Part shown: in pieces, positions 24,637 to 32,850 of the stretch
Layout: the number at the start of each line of letters is the position of its first letter
Position numbering within the stretch: position 1 is the stretch's first letter
Program-made: the position numbers and the translations under genes
Notes under the pieces: generated by a model
Told to the model about the DNA's origin: nothing
The model's input: the letters and a program-made list of their open reading frames with translations, nothing else
Database searches by the model: none
Assembly: GCA_039197065.1 (NCBI GenBank)
Contig: JBCCUL010000007.1
Coordinates: 62,001-126,000, forward strand
From: JANQPX01 sp039197065
GTDB taxonomy: Bacteria > Pseudomonadota > Alphaproteobacteria > Geminicoccales > Geminicoccaceae
Direction: 5' to 3'
DNA: 64,000 nucleotides

Positions 24637-25806
24637 ATGCCGGACAATAATGCGACGCCTTTGTCGGTGCTTGTGATGAGTCATGACGCCCGCGATTTCG
24701 GCGGCGTCGGCAACTACCTGGCAACGATGAAGCGGCGTCTCAGGCCGACGACTATGGCTCATCGCTTTGTAAGCGGTCGTCGCTACGGCGAGAAGACCAA
24801 GCTCGCGACCATCATGCGGATCATCAGCGACTATGTGCGTTTCTTCTTCCTGATGATGCGCCGGCGTTTCGATGTGGTGCATTTCAATCCGGAGATGGAT
24901 CTGCGCGCTTTTCCGCGTGAGAGCCTCTTCATGTTCCTCCTGATCCTGATGCGGCGGCCGTTCGTTGTCTTCCATCACGGCTGGAACTGGGATGAGTTCA
25001 AGATCATCACCAAGTCGTTTTTCCTGAAGCGCTGGCTGTTCTTCATCCTGAACCGGGCCGGCGGCATCATCGTATGCTCCAAATCGTTTCGAGACGGGTT
25101 GATCGAAAACGGCGTGCATGCCGACCGTATCGAGATCATCACCACCATGTTCGACGGCCAGCGCCTCAAGCGCCGCGATCTCGACACCCTGCCCGATCCG
25201 ACAAAGGCGCCGAAGCTGCTTTTCATGGCGCGTTTCGTTCGAGAGAAAGGCGTCTACGAATTAATCGAGTCGGTGAAGCTCTTGAAGGATGAGTTTCCCG
25301 AACTGACCCTGCTCATGGGTGGGGACGGTCGCGAAATGGAGCAGATGAAGGCATGGGCAGAAAAGCAGGGCGTGGCCGATCAGGTGCTGTTCCCAGGCTA
25401 TATTCGCGGCCATGACAAGACCCGCGCCTTTGCCGAAGCGTCAATCTTCATTCTGCCGAGCTTCTTTTGGGAAGGACTGCCGAACGCCGCGATCGAGGCG
25501 ATGGGTTCCGGCCTTCCGATCATCTCGACCAAGGTCGCTGGCCTTCCCGAGGTGATGGACGATCCCGATAACGGCTTCTTCCTCGATGAGGTCACGCCTG
25601 AAGACATCGCCGAAAAGGTTCGGACAATGCTGAGAGATCCGGGCTATCTCGCGGCGACCTCGAAGCGTAATCAGGAGAAGGCTTGGGGGAATTACGAGTC
25701 CGCCATCGTCAGCAAGCAGATCGAGGCTGTCTATCGCATGGCCATCGACCGGAGCCGACCATCGTCGTCGTCGGTGCGGAAGACAGAGCTGTCCGAGGCC
25801 CGTTAG
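24637..25806 (+). CDS. GT4-family glycosyltransferase
   Basis: A 389-residue GT-B enzyme. The N-terminal acceptor domain starts LSVLVMSHDARDFGGVGNYL, and the donor domain contains LFMARFVREKGVYELIESV and LLMGGDGREMEQMK. EASIFILPSFFWEGLPNAAIEAMGSG carries the family E-x7-E retaining motif. There is no membrane anchor. It probably transfers a nucleotide-sugar-derived residue to the lipid-linked repeat unit of the exopolysaccharide. The next glycosyltransferase gene starts 26 bases after its stop. Confidence 0.9.
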   Translation: MPDNNATPLSVLVMSHDARDFGGVGNYLATMKRRLRPTTMAHRFVSGRRYGEKTKLATIMRIISDYVRFFFLMMRRRFDVVHFNPEMDLRAFPRESLFMFLLILMRRPFVVFHHGWNWDEFKIITKSFFLKRWLFFILNRAGGIIVCSKSFRDGLIENGVHADRIEIITTMFDGQRLKRRDLDTLPDPTKAPKLLFMARFVREKGVYELIESVKLLKDEFPELTLLMGGDGREMEQMKAWAEKQGVADQVLFPGYIRGHDKTRAFAEASIFILPSFFWEGLPNAAIEAMGSGLPIISTKVAGLPEVMDDPDNGFFLDEVTPEDIAEKVRTMLRDPGYLAATSKRNQEKAWGNYESAIVSKQIEAVYRMAIDRSRPSSSSVRKTELSEAR

Positions 25807-25832
25807 ATCAGCCAGGAGGCGGTCTATCCATC

Positions 25833-26828
25833 ATGACACCGCTGATCAGCATCGTCATTCCGATCTACAATCGCGCCGGCACCATCGGCCGAGCGGTTGA
25901 AGGCTGCCTTGCACAAACCTACGAGCGGATCGAGGTCGTGCTGGTCGACGACTGCTCAACGGATGATCTAGAGGCTGCTCTTGAATGCTTCGACGGTGAT
26001 CCGCGCGTTCGGCTGGTGCGTCATGCTCATAATCAGGGGGTCTCAGCGGCGCGCAACACCGGCGTTCAGAATGCCGAGGGCGAGCTGATCGCATTTCTCG
26101 ACTCCGACGACGCCTGGTACTCGACGAAGCTCGAGCGGCAATGGGCCGAGATTGCGCCCCGCAGCGATGATTGGCGTTTCTTTTGCGGCGCGCTGACCGA
26201 AGTCGTCTCGGACGACGCGCCGACCAAAGTCATTCCGGCACGCATCAAGCCTGATGACATCCGGTTCGGTGACTACATGTTCGTCCGTAAGGTGCGCAAA
26301 AAGCTCCCTCTGGTCGACGACAGCCGTGCCGGACGAGCAGACGGCTATTTCGTTCATCTCAATTCGGTGCTGCTGCCAAGAGACCTGGCTCTCGAAACAC
26401 CCTTTCGCACGAGCCTGAACCAGTATGAGGACCTTGCCTTCGTCATCGATCTGGAGGAGCGGGGCGCTGCATTCTTCCTCATCGAGGAGTCGCTCGCCAT
26501 CCAATATGACGATCAGCGACCTGGCCGACTTGGCAAACAGGATGACATCGAGCGCGGTCATCGTTTTCTTCGCGAGATGGGCGACGCGCTATCGCCGGAT
26601 GCGCGCCTCGCTTTTGAGACGTCACATCTGGCGCACCTCTATGCCATGAGCCGCCCGCTTCATGTCGTTCGTCTTATCGCTGAGGCGTTCTTTCGCGGCT
26701 TGATCGGTCCCCGCTCGGTTGTCGGCATTCTGTTCCGAACCTTTTTGGGTCAGGGCGTGCACCGGATCATCAGGGACGGTCTCAGCAAGCTTCGCTTTGG
26801 GAACGCGGCATCCATCAGCCGGCCTTAG
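25833..26828 (+). CDS. GT2-family glycosyltransferase
   Basis: Translation from the ATG at 25833, with CAGGAGG eight bases upstream, gives a 331-residue GT-A enzyme beginning ISIVIPIYNRAGTIGRAVEG. VVLVDDCSTDD and LIAFLDSDDAWY (DxD-type nucleotide-sugar and metal site) are standard GT2 motifs, with an NQYEDLAFVIDL segment later. The frame is open further upstream over the end of the GT4 gene, but that part is not family-like. The C-terminal 90 residues are basic and partly amphipathic. It shares the GT4 transcript. Confidence 0.88.
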   Translation: MTPLISIVIPIYNRAGTIGRAVEGCLAQTYERIEVVLVDDCSTDDLEAALECFDGDPRVRLVRHAHNQGVSAARNTGVQNAEGELIAFLDSDDAWYSTKLERQWAEIAPRSDDWRFFCGALTEVVSDDAPTKVIPARIKPDDIRFGDYMFVRKVRKKLPLVDDSRAGRADGYFVHLNSVLLPRDLALETPFRTSLNQYEDLAFVIDLEERGAAFFLIEESLAIQYDDQRPGRLGKQDDIERGHRFLREMGDALSPDARLAFETSHLAHLYAMSRPLHVVRLIAEAFFRGLIGPRSVVGILFRTFLGQGVHRIIRDGLSKLRFGNAASISRP

Positions 26829-26839
26829 CTTAAGCCGGC
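26818..26839. terminator. Possible bidirectional terminator hairpin
   Basis: An imperfect palindrome (GCCGGCCTTA / TAAGCCGGC, one bulged C) contains the stop of the GT2 gene and abuts the end of the convergent glycosyltransferase gene. There is no T-run on either side, so termination is only suggested by the position between converging genes. Confidence 0.3.
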
Positions 26840-26840
26840 A

Positions 26841-27968
26841 CTACTGCATCGCCACGCGCCGTGTCGAGCCTTTTCCTCTATCGTTCGGCCGCTCGTGAGC
26901 GACGCTTTGCAGCATTTGCTGCCTGCGCGTCGATCTGGAAATGATCGGCCGCCCTTCGATGAGATCGCTCATCATCGCTTCCATCGCTTCCTGGGAATAG
27001 TCGCGCTGAAAACGTTGGCGGGCCGCTTCGCGGATGCGCTCGAAACTATCACCGTCGGCTTCGATATCGAGGATCGTCTTTTGCAGACTTTCCTCAAGAT
27101 CGTCGACCAGAACGCCGTCCACATCATGCTCGATATAGTCGTCGATGATGCGGAAATCATTGGCGATCACGATCTTGCCATTGCGCATGCTGCGCACCAA
27201 GACACTGTGGCCGGCGGCGCCTGCGTCATGCCTGAGCGGAATAATAACCGCCTTTGAGGCCGCCAGCAGGAGCTCAAAATTCTCGAAGGTAATGTCCCGA
27301 TAAACGGAGATGTTGGCAGGCAGTTCGGCGTCCACCACGTCGGTGTTGGTACTGGAACAGACGATGATCAGCCGTTGGCCAAGCTTGCGAAAGCTCTCGA
27401 CTACGGGCGCATAGTTGCGGTTAGTGAAGCCGCCGGCAAAATAGAAAGGCGTCGACAGATCGAGACTGGGATCGGGTTCGAAGACGTCTGGTATCTGGAT
27501 CGGCTGCGGCCAGTCGCCATGGGGGATGAACAGAAGACGAGAGGGCGCGATTCCGAGACGGTTCGCATAGTCCTCGACTTCCTGCTCCGTGAACACGACA
27601 AACCAAGTGTGTCTCTTATCGAGCTTCGCGACCAGCCGATAGATCTTTTCCCAAAAACTTGAATGAACCGAGAAACCAAACCAGAGCAGCTTTTTGTATC
27701 TCAGCAACCGCAGCCGCCTGAGCAGCATGAATGCAGGTGCGGCGTGCCAAAGAGCGAGAACCTCGTCATAGCGACGCATCTTCCCAAGACGCCTGAGCAG
27801 AAAGAGCACATCCAGAATAGCTTGCTTGATGAAGACAAGCTTTGTCTGGCGCTTCTGCGGAGGCGAGCTGTCGCGATAGAGGATATCGAAGTCATGATCC
27901 TCGGCAAGAAATCTCGCCATGTCTTTCTTCTGATAGAAAAACGCGCGGTAAAAAAGCTTCTTGGACAT
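26841..27968 (-). CDS. Glycosyltransferase of GT-B type (GT4-like, divergent)
   Basis: A 375-residue product from ATG 27968; a GTG at 28007 would add 13 residues but has no ribosome site. TPFYFAGGFTNRNYAPVVES, RLIIVCSS and KAVIIPLRHDAGAAGHSVLVRSM resemble the donor half of GT4 enzymes, followed by IVANDFRIIDDYIEHDVDGVLV. The N-terminal half (KLFYRAFFYQKKDMARFL) is not clearly recognisable. The acceptor region has basic and hydrophobic clusters (LFLLRRLGKMRR) suited to membrane attachment. It converges with the GT2 gene and probably adds another sugar to the same polymer. Confidence 0.75.
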   Translation of the reverse strand: MSKKLFYRAFFYQKKDMARFLAEDHDFDILYRDSSPPQKRQTKLVFIKQAILDVLFLLRRLGKMRRYDEVLALWHAAPAFMLLRRLRLLRYKKLLWFGFSVHSSFWEKIYRLVAKLDKRHTWFVVFTEQEVEDYANRLGIAPSRLLFIPHGDWPQPIQIPDVFEPDPSLDLSTPFYFAGGFTNRNYAPVVESFRKLGQRLIIVCSSTNTDVVDAELPANISVYRDITFENFELLLAASKAVIIPLRHDAGAAGHSVLVRSMRNGKIVIANDFRIIDDYIEHDVDGVLVDDLEESLQKTILDIEADGDSFERIREAARQRFQRDYSQEAMEAMMSDLIEGRPIISRSTRRQQMLQSVAHERPNDRGKGSTRRVAMQ

Positions 27969-28337
27969 GTCTTCCCGCAGGCCGAAGTTGCTGTCGGACA
28001 ATTGCACGCTGAAAGGGCGGCGTCGATCAATCTCTCAGAAAAAGAGACGCCGACCATACAATTTACCCGTTCCTTTAACAACAAGACCCGTCGCTGAATG
28101 ACCCTTTTTGACACAACTAAAAGTCGTTTTTCGGCATCTTTTCGCCACCAAGGCGAGAGTAGCGTGGAATAATTCAGATAGGGCGTTTGGAAAGGTGTTT
28201 CGGGATTGCTAGCCATGTTTGAGGCGCTTGCCACCTGCATCCATGGCCGGGCAAGAGATCAAGCTCTTCGGCTTGTAACCCTTAGAAGCTCTTCGATCCC
28301 CTTCCCCAAGAAGTGGGAACGACGTCGCGCTGGGCTC
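27969..28337. other. Intergenic region of about 370 bases
   Basis: It separates the leftward glycosyltransferase gene from the leftward cytochrome c gene. I see only a small dyad (CAAGC-GCTTG near 28263) and TTCCC-GGGAA near 28300 that could form weak hairpins downstream of the cytochrome gene. No gene or RNA can be supported. Confidence 0.4.
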
Positions 28338-28694
28338 TCAGTTCGAGAACACCGGGCTCTTGATATAGGCGGTCAGCGCCATTCTCTCGTGGTCGTCGAA
28401 CTCATGCTCCCAGCCGGGCATCGCGCGAAAGCCGTAGGTTATACGCGTGTAGACCTGCTCGTTGCTGAGCTTCTTCGGCTTCAGCTTGGGCGCTTTACCG
28501 GGATAGGCCCCTTTTCCATGACAGAACTTGCAGCGCTTCTGAAACAAGGTACGACCGAGTTCGATGTTCTCTTCCGATGTCATGAACTCTTCAGTGAGTT
28601 CGGTCTCGTCGGCCTTCGACATGTTGAACGGCGATAGCATCGCCAAGCAGATAATCGCCGCCGCCAACAACGTCAGTTTTTCCAAGCGTTTCAA
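28338..28694 (-). CDS. Periplasmic c-type cytochrome (class I)
   Basis: The 118-residue protein has a Sec signal peptide (about 1-28, LTLLAAAIICLAMLSPFNMSKA) and a single haem site CKFCHGKG. The distal methionine is probably in GFRAMPGWEHEF. The start is TTG, supported by GGAGGAG seven bases upstream. It lies just downstream of the PQQ-type dehydrogenase in the same direction, so it is a natural electron acceptor for it. The order dehydrogenase then cytochrome is common for periplasmic quinoprotein dehydrogenases. Confidence 0.88.
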   Translation of the reverse strand: MKRLEKLTLLAAAIICLAMLSPFNMSKADETELTEEFMTSEENIELGRTLFQKRCKFCHGKGAYPGKAPKLKPKKLSNEQVYTRITYGFRAMPGWEHEFDDHERMALTAYIKSPVFSN

Positions 28695-28733
28695 CAGCAG
28701 GCTCCTCCGGTCTTTGCCATTCGATGAGACGCA

Positions 28734-28766
28734 ATCGAGCCCCGCTCGGGAAGAGCGAGGCTCGAT
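28734..28766 (-). other. Intercistronic hairpin between dehydrogenase and cytochrome c
   Basis: The arms ATCGAGCC/GGCTCGAT and the inner arms CGCTC/GAGCG form a 13-bp stem with one internal mismatch and a GGGAA loop. No T-run follows on the minus strand. It may act as an mRNA processing or partial termination point that sets different levels of the enzyme and its cytochrome. Confidence 0.55.
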
Positions 28767-28812
28767 CTGCGCACTAAGAACCCGATGGATTCATGCGGGC
28801 GACTCTCGATTA

Positions 28813-30108
28813 CTACTGAGCCGGCGTGATCTTGTAGATCTTGTCGAGACCGCCGTTCGGCCCGGTGGTGTCGGTTGACATGACATAGACATCGCCAGCA
28901 TTGTCCTGACCGAAGGCGAGGACATAGCTGTTGAAGCCATCCATGTTGGCGACGTTGACGTCTTCCATGGTCCACTCGCCGCCATTATTGATGCCGGCGA
29001 AGAGCTGACCGTCACGCACCGCGAATTGCTTCGACCAGTCGCCGAAGAAGTAGACGCCATCCCAATCCGCATGATCGCCGCGATAGACGTAGCCGCCGGT
29101 CACGGAGAGGCCCTTGCAATCGTCGGTGACGTTGCAGTTGTTGTACTCCAGGATCGGCATCACGTAGCTGGACTTATCGCAATCCTCGGGATGATTGTTG
29201 GGCTGCGTGTAGTCGAAGCAGTGGCTCGCTTCCATCTCACGCCAACCATGATTCGTCCCAGCTTCGACCAGCGTGATCTCCTCAAAGGAGTTCTGCTGAA
29301 CGTCACCGCAAATCAGCGCGTTGTCGCCGCCCTGATCGAAACCGCAGCGCCAGGGATTGCGGAAACCGTTCGCCCAGATCTCCGGCAGGCCGTCATCCTC
29401 GGAGGCGAACATGTTGCCTTCCGGAATGCTGTAGGCGGAACCATCGTCGGTGTCGACATTCACCCGAAGGATCTTGCCCATGAGCGTGGCGTTGTCCTGG
29501 CCATTGCCCTCAAGCACGTTGTGGCCGATGCCCCAGTCATTGGCGTAGCCGCCGTCACCGGTCGAAATGTAGAGCATGTTGTCGGGACCGAAACCGATCC
29601 AATGGCCGTTATGATTGAACTGCGGCCAGTCGATCGCCGATATGATGCGCTTGCTGTTGATATTCGCCTTGTTCGGATCGTCAGCTGAGACGGTGAATTC
29701 AGCGACGGTATTGGTATGCGACCACCAAAGTCGCTTGCCCAGGTCACCTTGCGGATTCAGATGAGCGCTGTAGGCGAGGTAGAATTTGCCGTTGCTGGCA
29801 AAGTCCGGATGGAAGGCCATGCCGAGCAAGCCGCGTTCGTCGAAGTCCGGGATCAGATCGACGATATAGTTGCGGATGTCGATGAACGGCTCGTCGACCA
29901 GTTCACCGCCCTGCAGGATTTTAACCAGACCTGGCTGCTCATAGATGAAGATGCGATCGTCACCCGGTGGCTGTGCGATGCCCAGCGGCGCTGTCAGGCC
30001 GGATGCAACTTCTTCGAGGTTGATGTCAACGGCGCTTGCCGGCGCAGCAAGAAGTGTGCTGCCCATCAAGACCGCAATAGCCGAACTCAGAACATGCCTG
30101 CTGCTCAC
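28813..30108 (-). CDS. PQQ-dependent sugar dehydrogenase (glucose/sorbosone dehydrogenase fold)
   Basis: The start is GTG 30108, with GGGAGG eight bases upstream; upstream codons to 30153 are unlikely. The 431-residue product has a signal peptide (SAIAVLMGSTLLAAPASA) and a six-bladed propeller: LGIAQPPGDDRIFIYEQPG, ERGLLGMAFHPDF, FNHNGHWIGFGPDNMLYISTGD (catalytic His of the GSDH family), EIWANGFRNPWRCGFD and VYRGDHADWDGVYFFGDW. Several Cys pairs are compatible with periplasmic disulfides. It oxidises an aldose or related hydroxyl compound with PQQ and would pass electrons to the cytochrome encoded next. Confidence 0.88.
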   Translation of the reverse strand: MSSRHVLSSAIAVLMGSTLLAAPASAVDINLEEVASGLTAPLGIAQPPGDDRIFIYEQPGLVKILQGGELVDEPFIDIRNYIVDLIPDFDERGLLGMAFHPDFASNGKFYLAYSAHLNPQGDLGKRLWWSHTNTVAEFTVSADDPNKANINSKRIISAIDWPQFNHNGHWIGFGPDNMLYISTGDGGYANDWGIGHNVLEGNGQDNATLMGKILRVNVDTDDGSAYSIPEGNMFASEDDGLPEIWANGFRNPWRCGFDQGGDNALICGDVQQNSFEEITLVEAGTNHGWREMEASHCFDYTQPNNHPEDCDKSSYVMPILEYNNCNVTDDCKGLSVTGGYVYRGDHADWDGVYFFGDWSKQFAVRDGQLFAGINNGGEWTMEDVNVANMDGFNSYVLAFGQDNAGDVYVMSTDTTGPNGGLDKIYKITPAQ

Positions 30109-30272
30109 GTTATAACCTCCCTTGCTTCTCCAACGAAACGTCGCGCCCCTCAATTGCTTTTGCTTTCCGGCAGACGTTATCTTCAGACTATGAACAAGTG
30201 CTCAGAGATCAATGCGGTTGAGCCGATGCAACGCCTATACTTAGTATTGGTTTTTCTAATGGGGCTTCGTTG

Positions 30273-31661
30273 ATGCAATCCACACTCGTCATTCTGGTCG
30301 TCGGCCTAGCGCCCTCGATGGTCGGTGAAGACACGCCCCATCTTAAAAAGCTCTCCGCATCGGGAGGCCTGCGCCCGCTCAACACCGTAACGCCCGCCGT
30401 AACCTGCACCGCGCAATCGACGCTGGTGACCGGCCTGCCGCCATCCGACCATGGCGCCGTCGCCAATGGCTGGTATTTCCGTGACCTTTCCGAGATCTGG
30501 CTATGGCGACAGTCGAACCGACTGGTATCAGGCGAGAAGATCTGGGAGACGGCGAAGAAGAAGGATCCAGACTTCACCTGCGCCAAGATGTTCTGGTGGT
30601 ACAACATGTACTCTTCCGCTGACTGGAGCGCCACGCCGCGGCCGATGTACCCGGCGGACGGCCGGAAGATCCCTGATCATTACGCCTGGCCGCCGGAGCT
30701 GCATGACGAACTCGATGCGAAGCTCGGTCAGTTTCCCCTGTTCACCTTTTGGGGGCCGGTCGCCGACATTTCGTCCTCCGACTGGATCACGAAGGCGACG
30801 CTGCATGTGATGCAGACGCGAAAGCCGACGCTGGCGCTGACCTATCTGCCGCATCTCGACTACAACCTGCAGCGCCTGGGCCCGGACCTCGACCATCCAC
30901 GCTTGAAAGAAGACCTCCGGGAAATCGATGCCTGCTGCGGCGAGCTGATCGACGCAGCCGAAAAAGAAGGCCGCTCCGTGATCGTTGTGTCGGAATATGG
31001 CATCACATCGGTTACCGACGCCGTGCACATCAATCGGGCCTTGCGCAAGGCCGGGCTCATTCAGGTGCGCCCTGAAGAATTCGGCCGCGAGATCCTGGAC
31101 GCCGGCGCGTCCGACGCCTTCGCCCTTGCCGATCATCAGATCGCCCATGTCTATGTCAAAGACCCGATGCGCATTGCCGAGGTCAAAGCACTGATCGAGA
31201 GCATGGATGGCGTTGAAAAGGTCCTCGCCGAGGATGGCAAGCGCGCTGTTGGCCTCGACCATCCCCGCTCGGGTGAGCTGGTAGCGATTTCAAATCCGGA
31301 TCGCTGGTTCAGCTATTACTACTGGCTGGACGAGGCCTTGGCTCCCGATTTTGCGCGCACCGTCGACATTCATCGAAAGCCTGGCTACGACCCGGTTGAG
31401 CTGTTCTTCGACCCGGCGATTTCGAACCCGAAGCTTGCCGCCGGCTGGCGCCTCGCCAAGCGAAAGCTTGGTCAGCGCACCCTGATGGACGTGATCTCTC
31501 TGAAGGACACACAGCTGGTGAAGGGATCGCATGGCCGCCCGACCGATGATCCCAATGAGGGGCCTTTGATCATCAGTTCGAAGCCGGATCGCCTGCCAGG
31601 CGAAGGGCCAATCGATGCGACCGACTTCAAGCAATTGGTGCTTGATCACATCTTCAACTGA
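30273..31661 (+). CDS. eboF: Alkaline-phosphatase-superfamily phosphodiesterase (EboF-like)
   Basis: A 462-residue type I phosphodiesterase/nucleotide pyrophosphatase. The catalytic Thr is in PAVTCTAQSTLVTGLPPSDHG with metal ligands in LVVGLAPS (start region), TYLPHLDYNLQRLGP, and VSEYGITSVTDAVHINRAL; ADHQIAHVYV follows. Its own 3' end overlaps that of the convergent EboE gene by 8 bases. A phosphodiesterase of this kind belongs to the ebo gene set. The symbol rests on the neighbours, so it is less certain than for EboD and EboE. No signal peptide is evident. TTG at 30270 is a possible alternative start. Confidence 0.75.
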   Translation: MQSTLVILVVGLAPSMVGEDTPHLKKLSASGGLRPLNTVTPAVTCTAQSTLVTGLPPSDHGAVANGWYFRDLSEIWLWRQSNRLVSGEKIWETAKKKDPDFTCAKMFWWYNMYSSADWSATPRPMYPADGRKIPDHYAWPPELHDELDAKLGQFPLFTFWGPVADISSSDWITKATLHVMQTRKPTLALTYLPHLDYNLQRLGPDLDHPRLKEDLREIDACCGELIDAAEKEGRSVIVVSEYGITSVTDAVHINRALRKAGLIQVRPEEFGREILDAGASDAFALADHQIAHVYVKDPMRIAEVKALIESMDGVEKVLAEDGKRAVGLDHPRSGELVAISNPDRWFSYYYWLDEALAPDFARTVDIHRKPGYDPVELFFDPAISNPKLAAGWRLAKRKLGQRTLMDVISLKDTQLVKGSHGRPTDDPNEGPLIISSKPDRLPGEGPIDATDFKQLVLDHIFN

Positions 31662-32850
31662 GCTGATCGCGCACCCAGCTGAGTTCGCGCGCGATGGCGG
31701 TTGCGACCGGAACACCGCGGTAGCGTTCAGGCAGTACGTCCCATGTATAGGTCTCGACTTCGAGATGGCTGGAGATCGGCGCTACTTTATGAAGCGCTAA
31801 GATCTCTCTCAGAAAATCCTGCGTCGTGGAAAAGTGCTGGAGCTCGTCCAAGAAGATCGGAACATGAAAATGCACACGCCACTCATGGCCGATGGCGTTA
31901 TCGAGCGAGGCCAGCGCCTCGGGCAGGTCGAGATGGCGACGAAGCCCCTCCGGGCATCGCTCGATTGCCTGATGCAGATAGACCGGTTCATCAAAACCAT
32001 GAAGCGTCTCGGGTGTTTCCTTCGTCACTTCTGGAATGCGAAGGGCAGCGCTCAGCTGAAGTTTCGGAATCCCAATGCCAGCAGCCTGCAAAGCCTCGAT
32101 ACTGCCGCGAGGGTCCTCATACTCAACGGCCGCATGGCAGACGTCGTAGCAGACGCCGAGATGGCGCCGAAGAGCGATCTCGGCCGCCGATGACGACAGT
32201 CCGGTCAAGCTGCTTAGCCGGCGACAGGCATCCGGCGCGAACAGATGCTGCTGGAAATAATCGACCGTTTCCTCGATCGTTTCGAGAAAGCAATAGGGCT
32301 CTGGTTCAAGTGCAAGCGCGATCGTCCTGCCGGTGCTGCGCTCGACATCGACGAGCTTTGCGGCATGGCACAGAAGTTGATCAGTGATGCGCTCCACCAT
32401 GCCTGGCGCCGAAGCGAGCGGCTTGAACGTGCCGGGCACGGTGCTGACACTGCCCTCCATACCGTCGGGCAAGATGGTCGCCAAAAGATCGGCCATGCGA
32501 TCGCTATAGGTCAGCCGCTCCGGATGGGACCAATCGGGCTGATAGACCTGTTCCTTCACACGTTGGCCGTGAAACGGACCGTACGGAAAACCGTTGATTG
32601 TAAAGACGTAGTAACCACCATCGGCAAGGAACGCTTGGAATTCGTCCAGCCGGGCAGGTTCAGCCAGCACCTCGGCAGCGATTGCTGAAAGACGGAGACC
32701 GACACCTAGCGGTGCATCGGGTGAGACCGCAGATTTGACCGCCGGCAGATTGTCGCCAAGACGCTCGAAGATCTCATCCCAGGTCTCGCCGGCATGAATA
32801 TTGGTGCAGTAGGTGAGATGCTCCCCTTTTCCTGCCGCTCCTATTCGCAT
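31654..32850 (-). CDS. eboE: Metabolite traffic protein EboE (TIM barrel)
   Basis: A 398-residue sugar-phosphate-isomerase-like barrel. HLTYCTNIHAGETWDEIFERL at the N-terminus, FTINGFPYGPFHGQRVKEQVY, PDWSHPERLTYSD and ALALEPEPYCFLETIEETV are distinctive for EboE, with GVCYDVCHAAVEYEDP later. Ebo genes are needed for export of a scytonemin precursor in cyanobacteria and occur widely with unknown cargo. The ATG overlaps the stop of the EboD gene (TGATG), so the two are one transcript. EboA, EboB and EboC are absent nearby. Confidence 0.88.
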   Translation of the reverse strand: MRIGAAGKGEHLTYCTNIHAGETWDEIFERLGDNLPAVKSAVSPDAPLGVGLRLSAIAAEVLAEPARLDEFQAFLADGGYYVFTINGFPYGPFHGQRVKEQVYQPDWSHPERLTYSDRMADLLATILPDGMEGSVSTVPGTFKPLASAPGMVERITDQLLCHAAKLVDVERSTGRTIALALEPEPYCFLETIEETVDYFQQHLFAPDACRRLSSLTGLSSSAAEIALRRHLGVCYDVCHAAVEYEDPRGSIEALQAAGIGIPKLQLSAALRIPEVTKETPETLHGFDEPVYLHQAIERCPEGLRRHLDLPEALASLDNAIGHEWRVHFHVPIFLDELQHFSTTQDFLREILALHKVAPISSHLEVETYTWDVLPERYRGVPVATAIARELSWVRDQLS

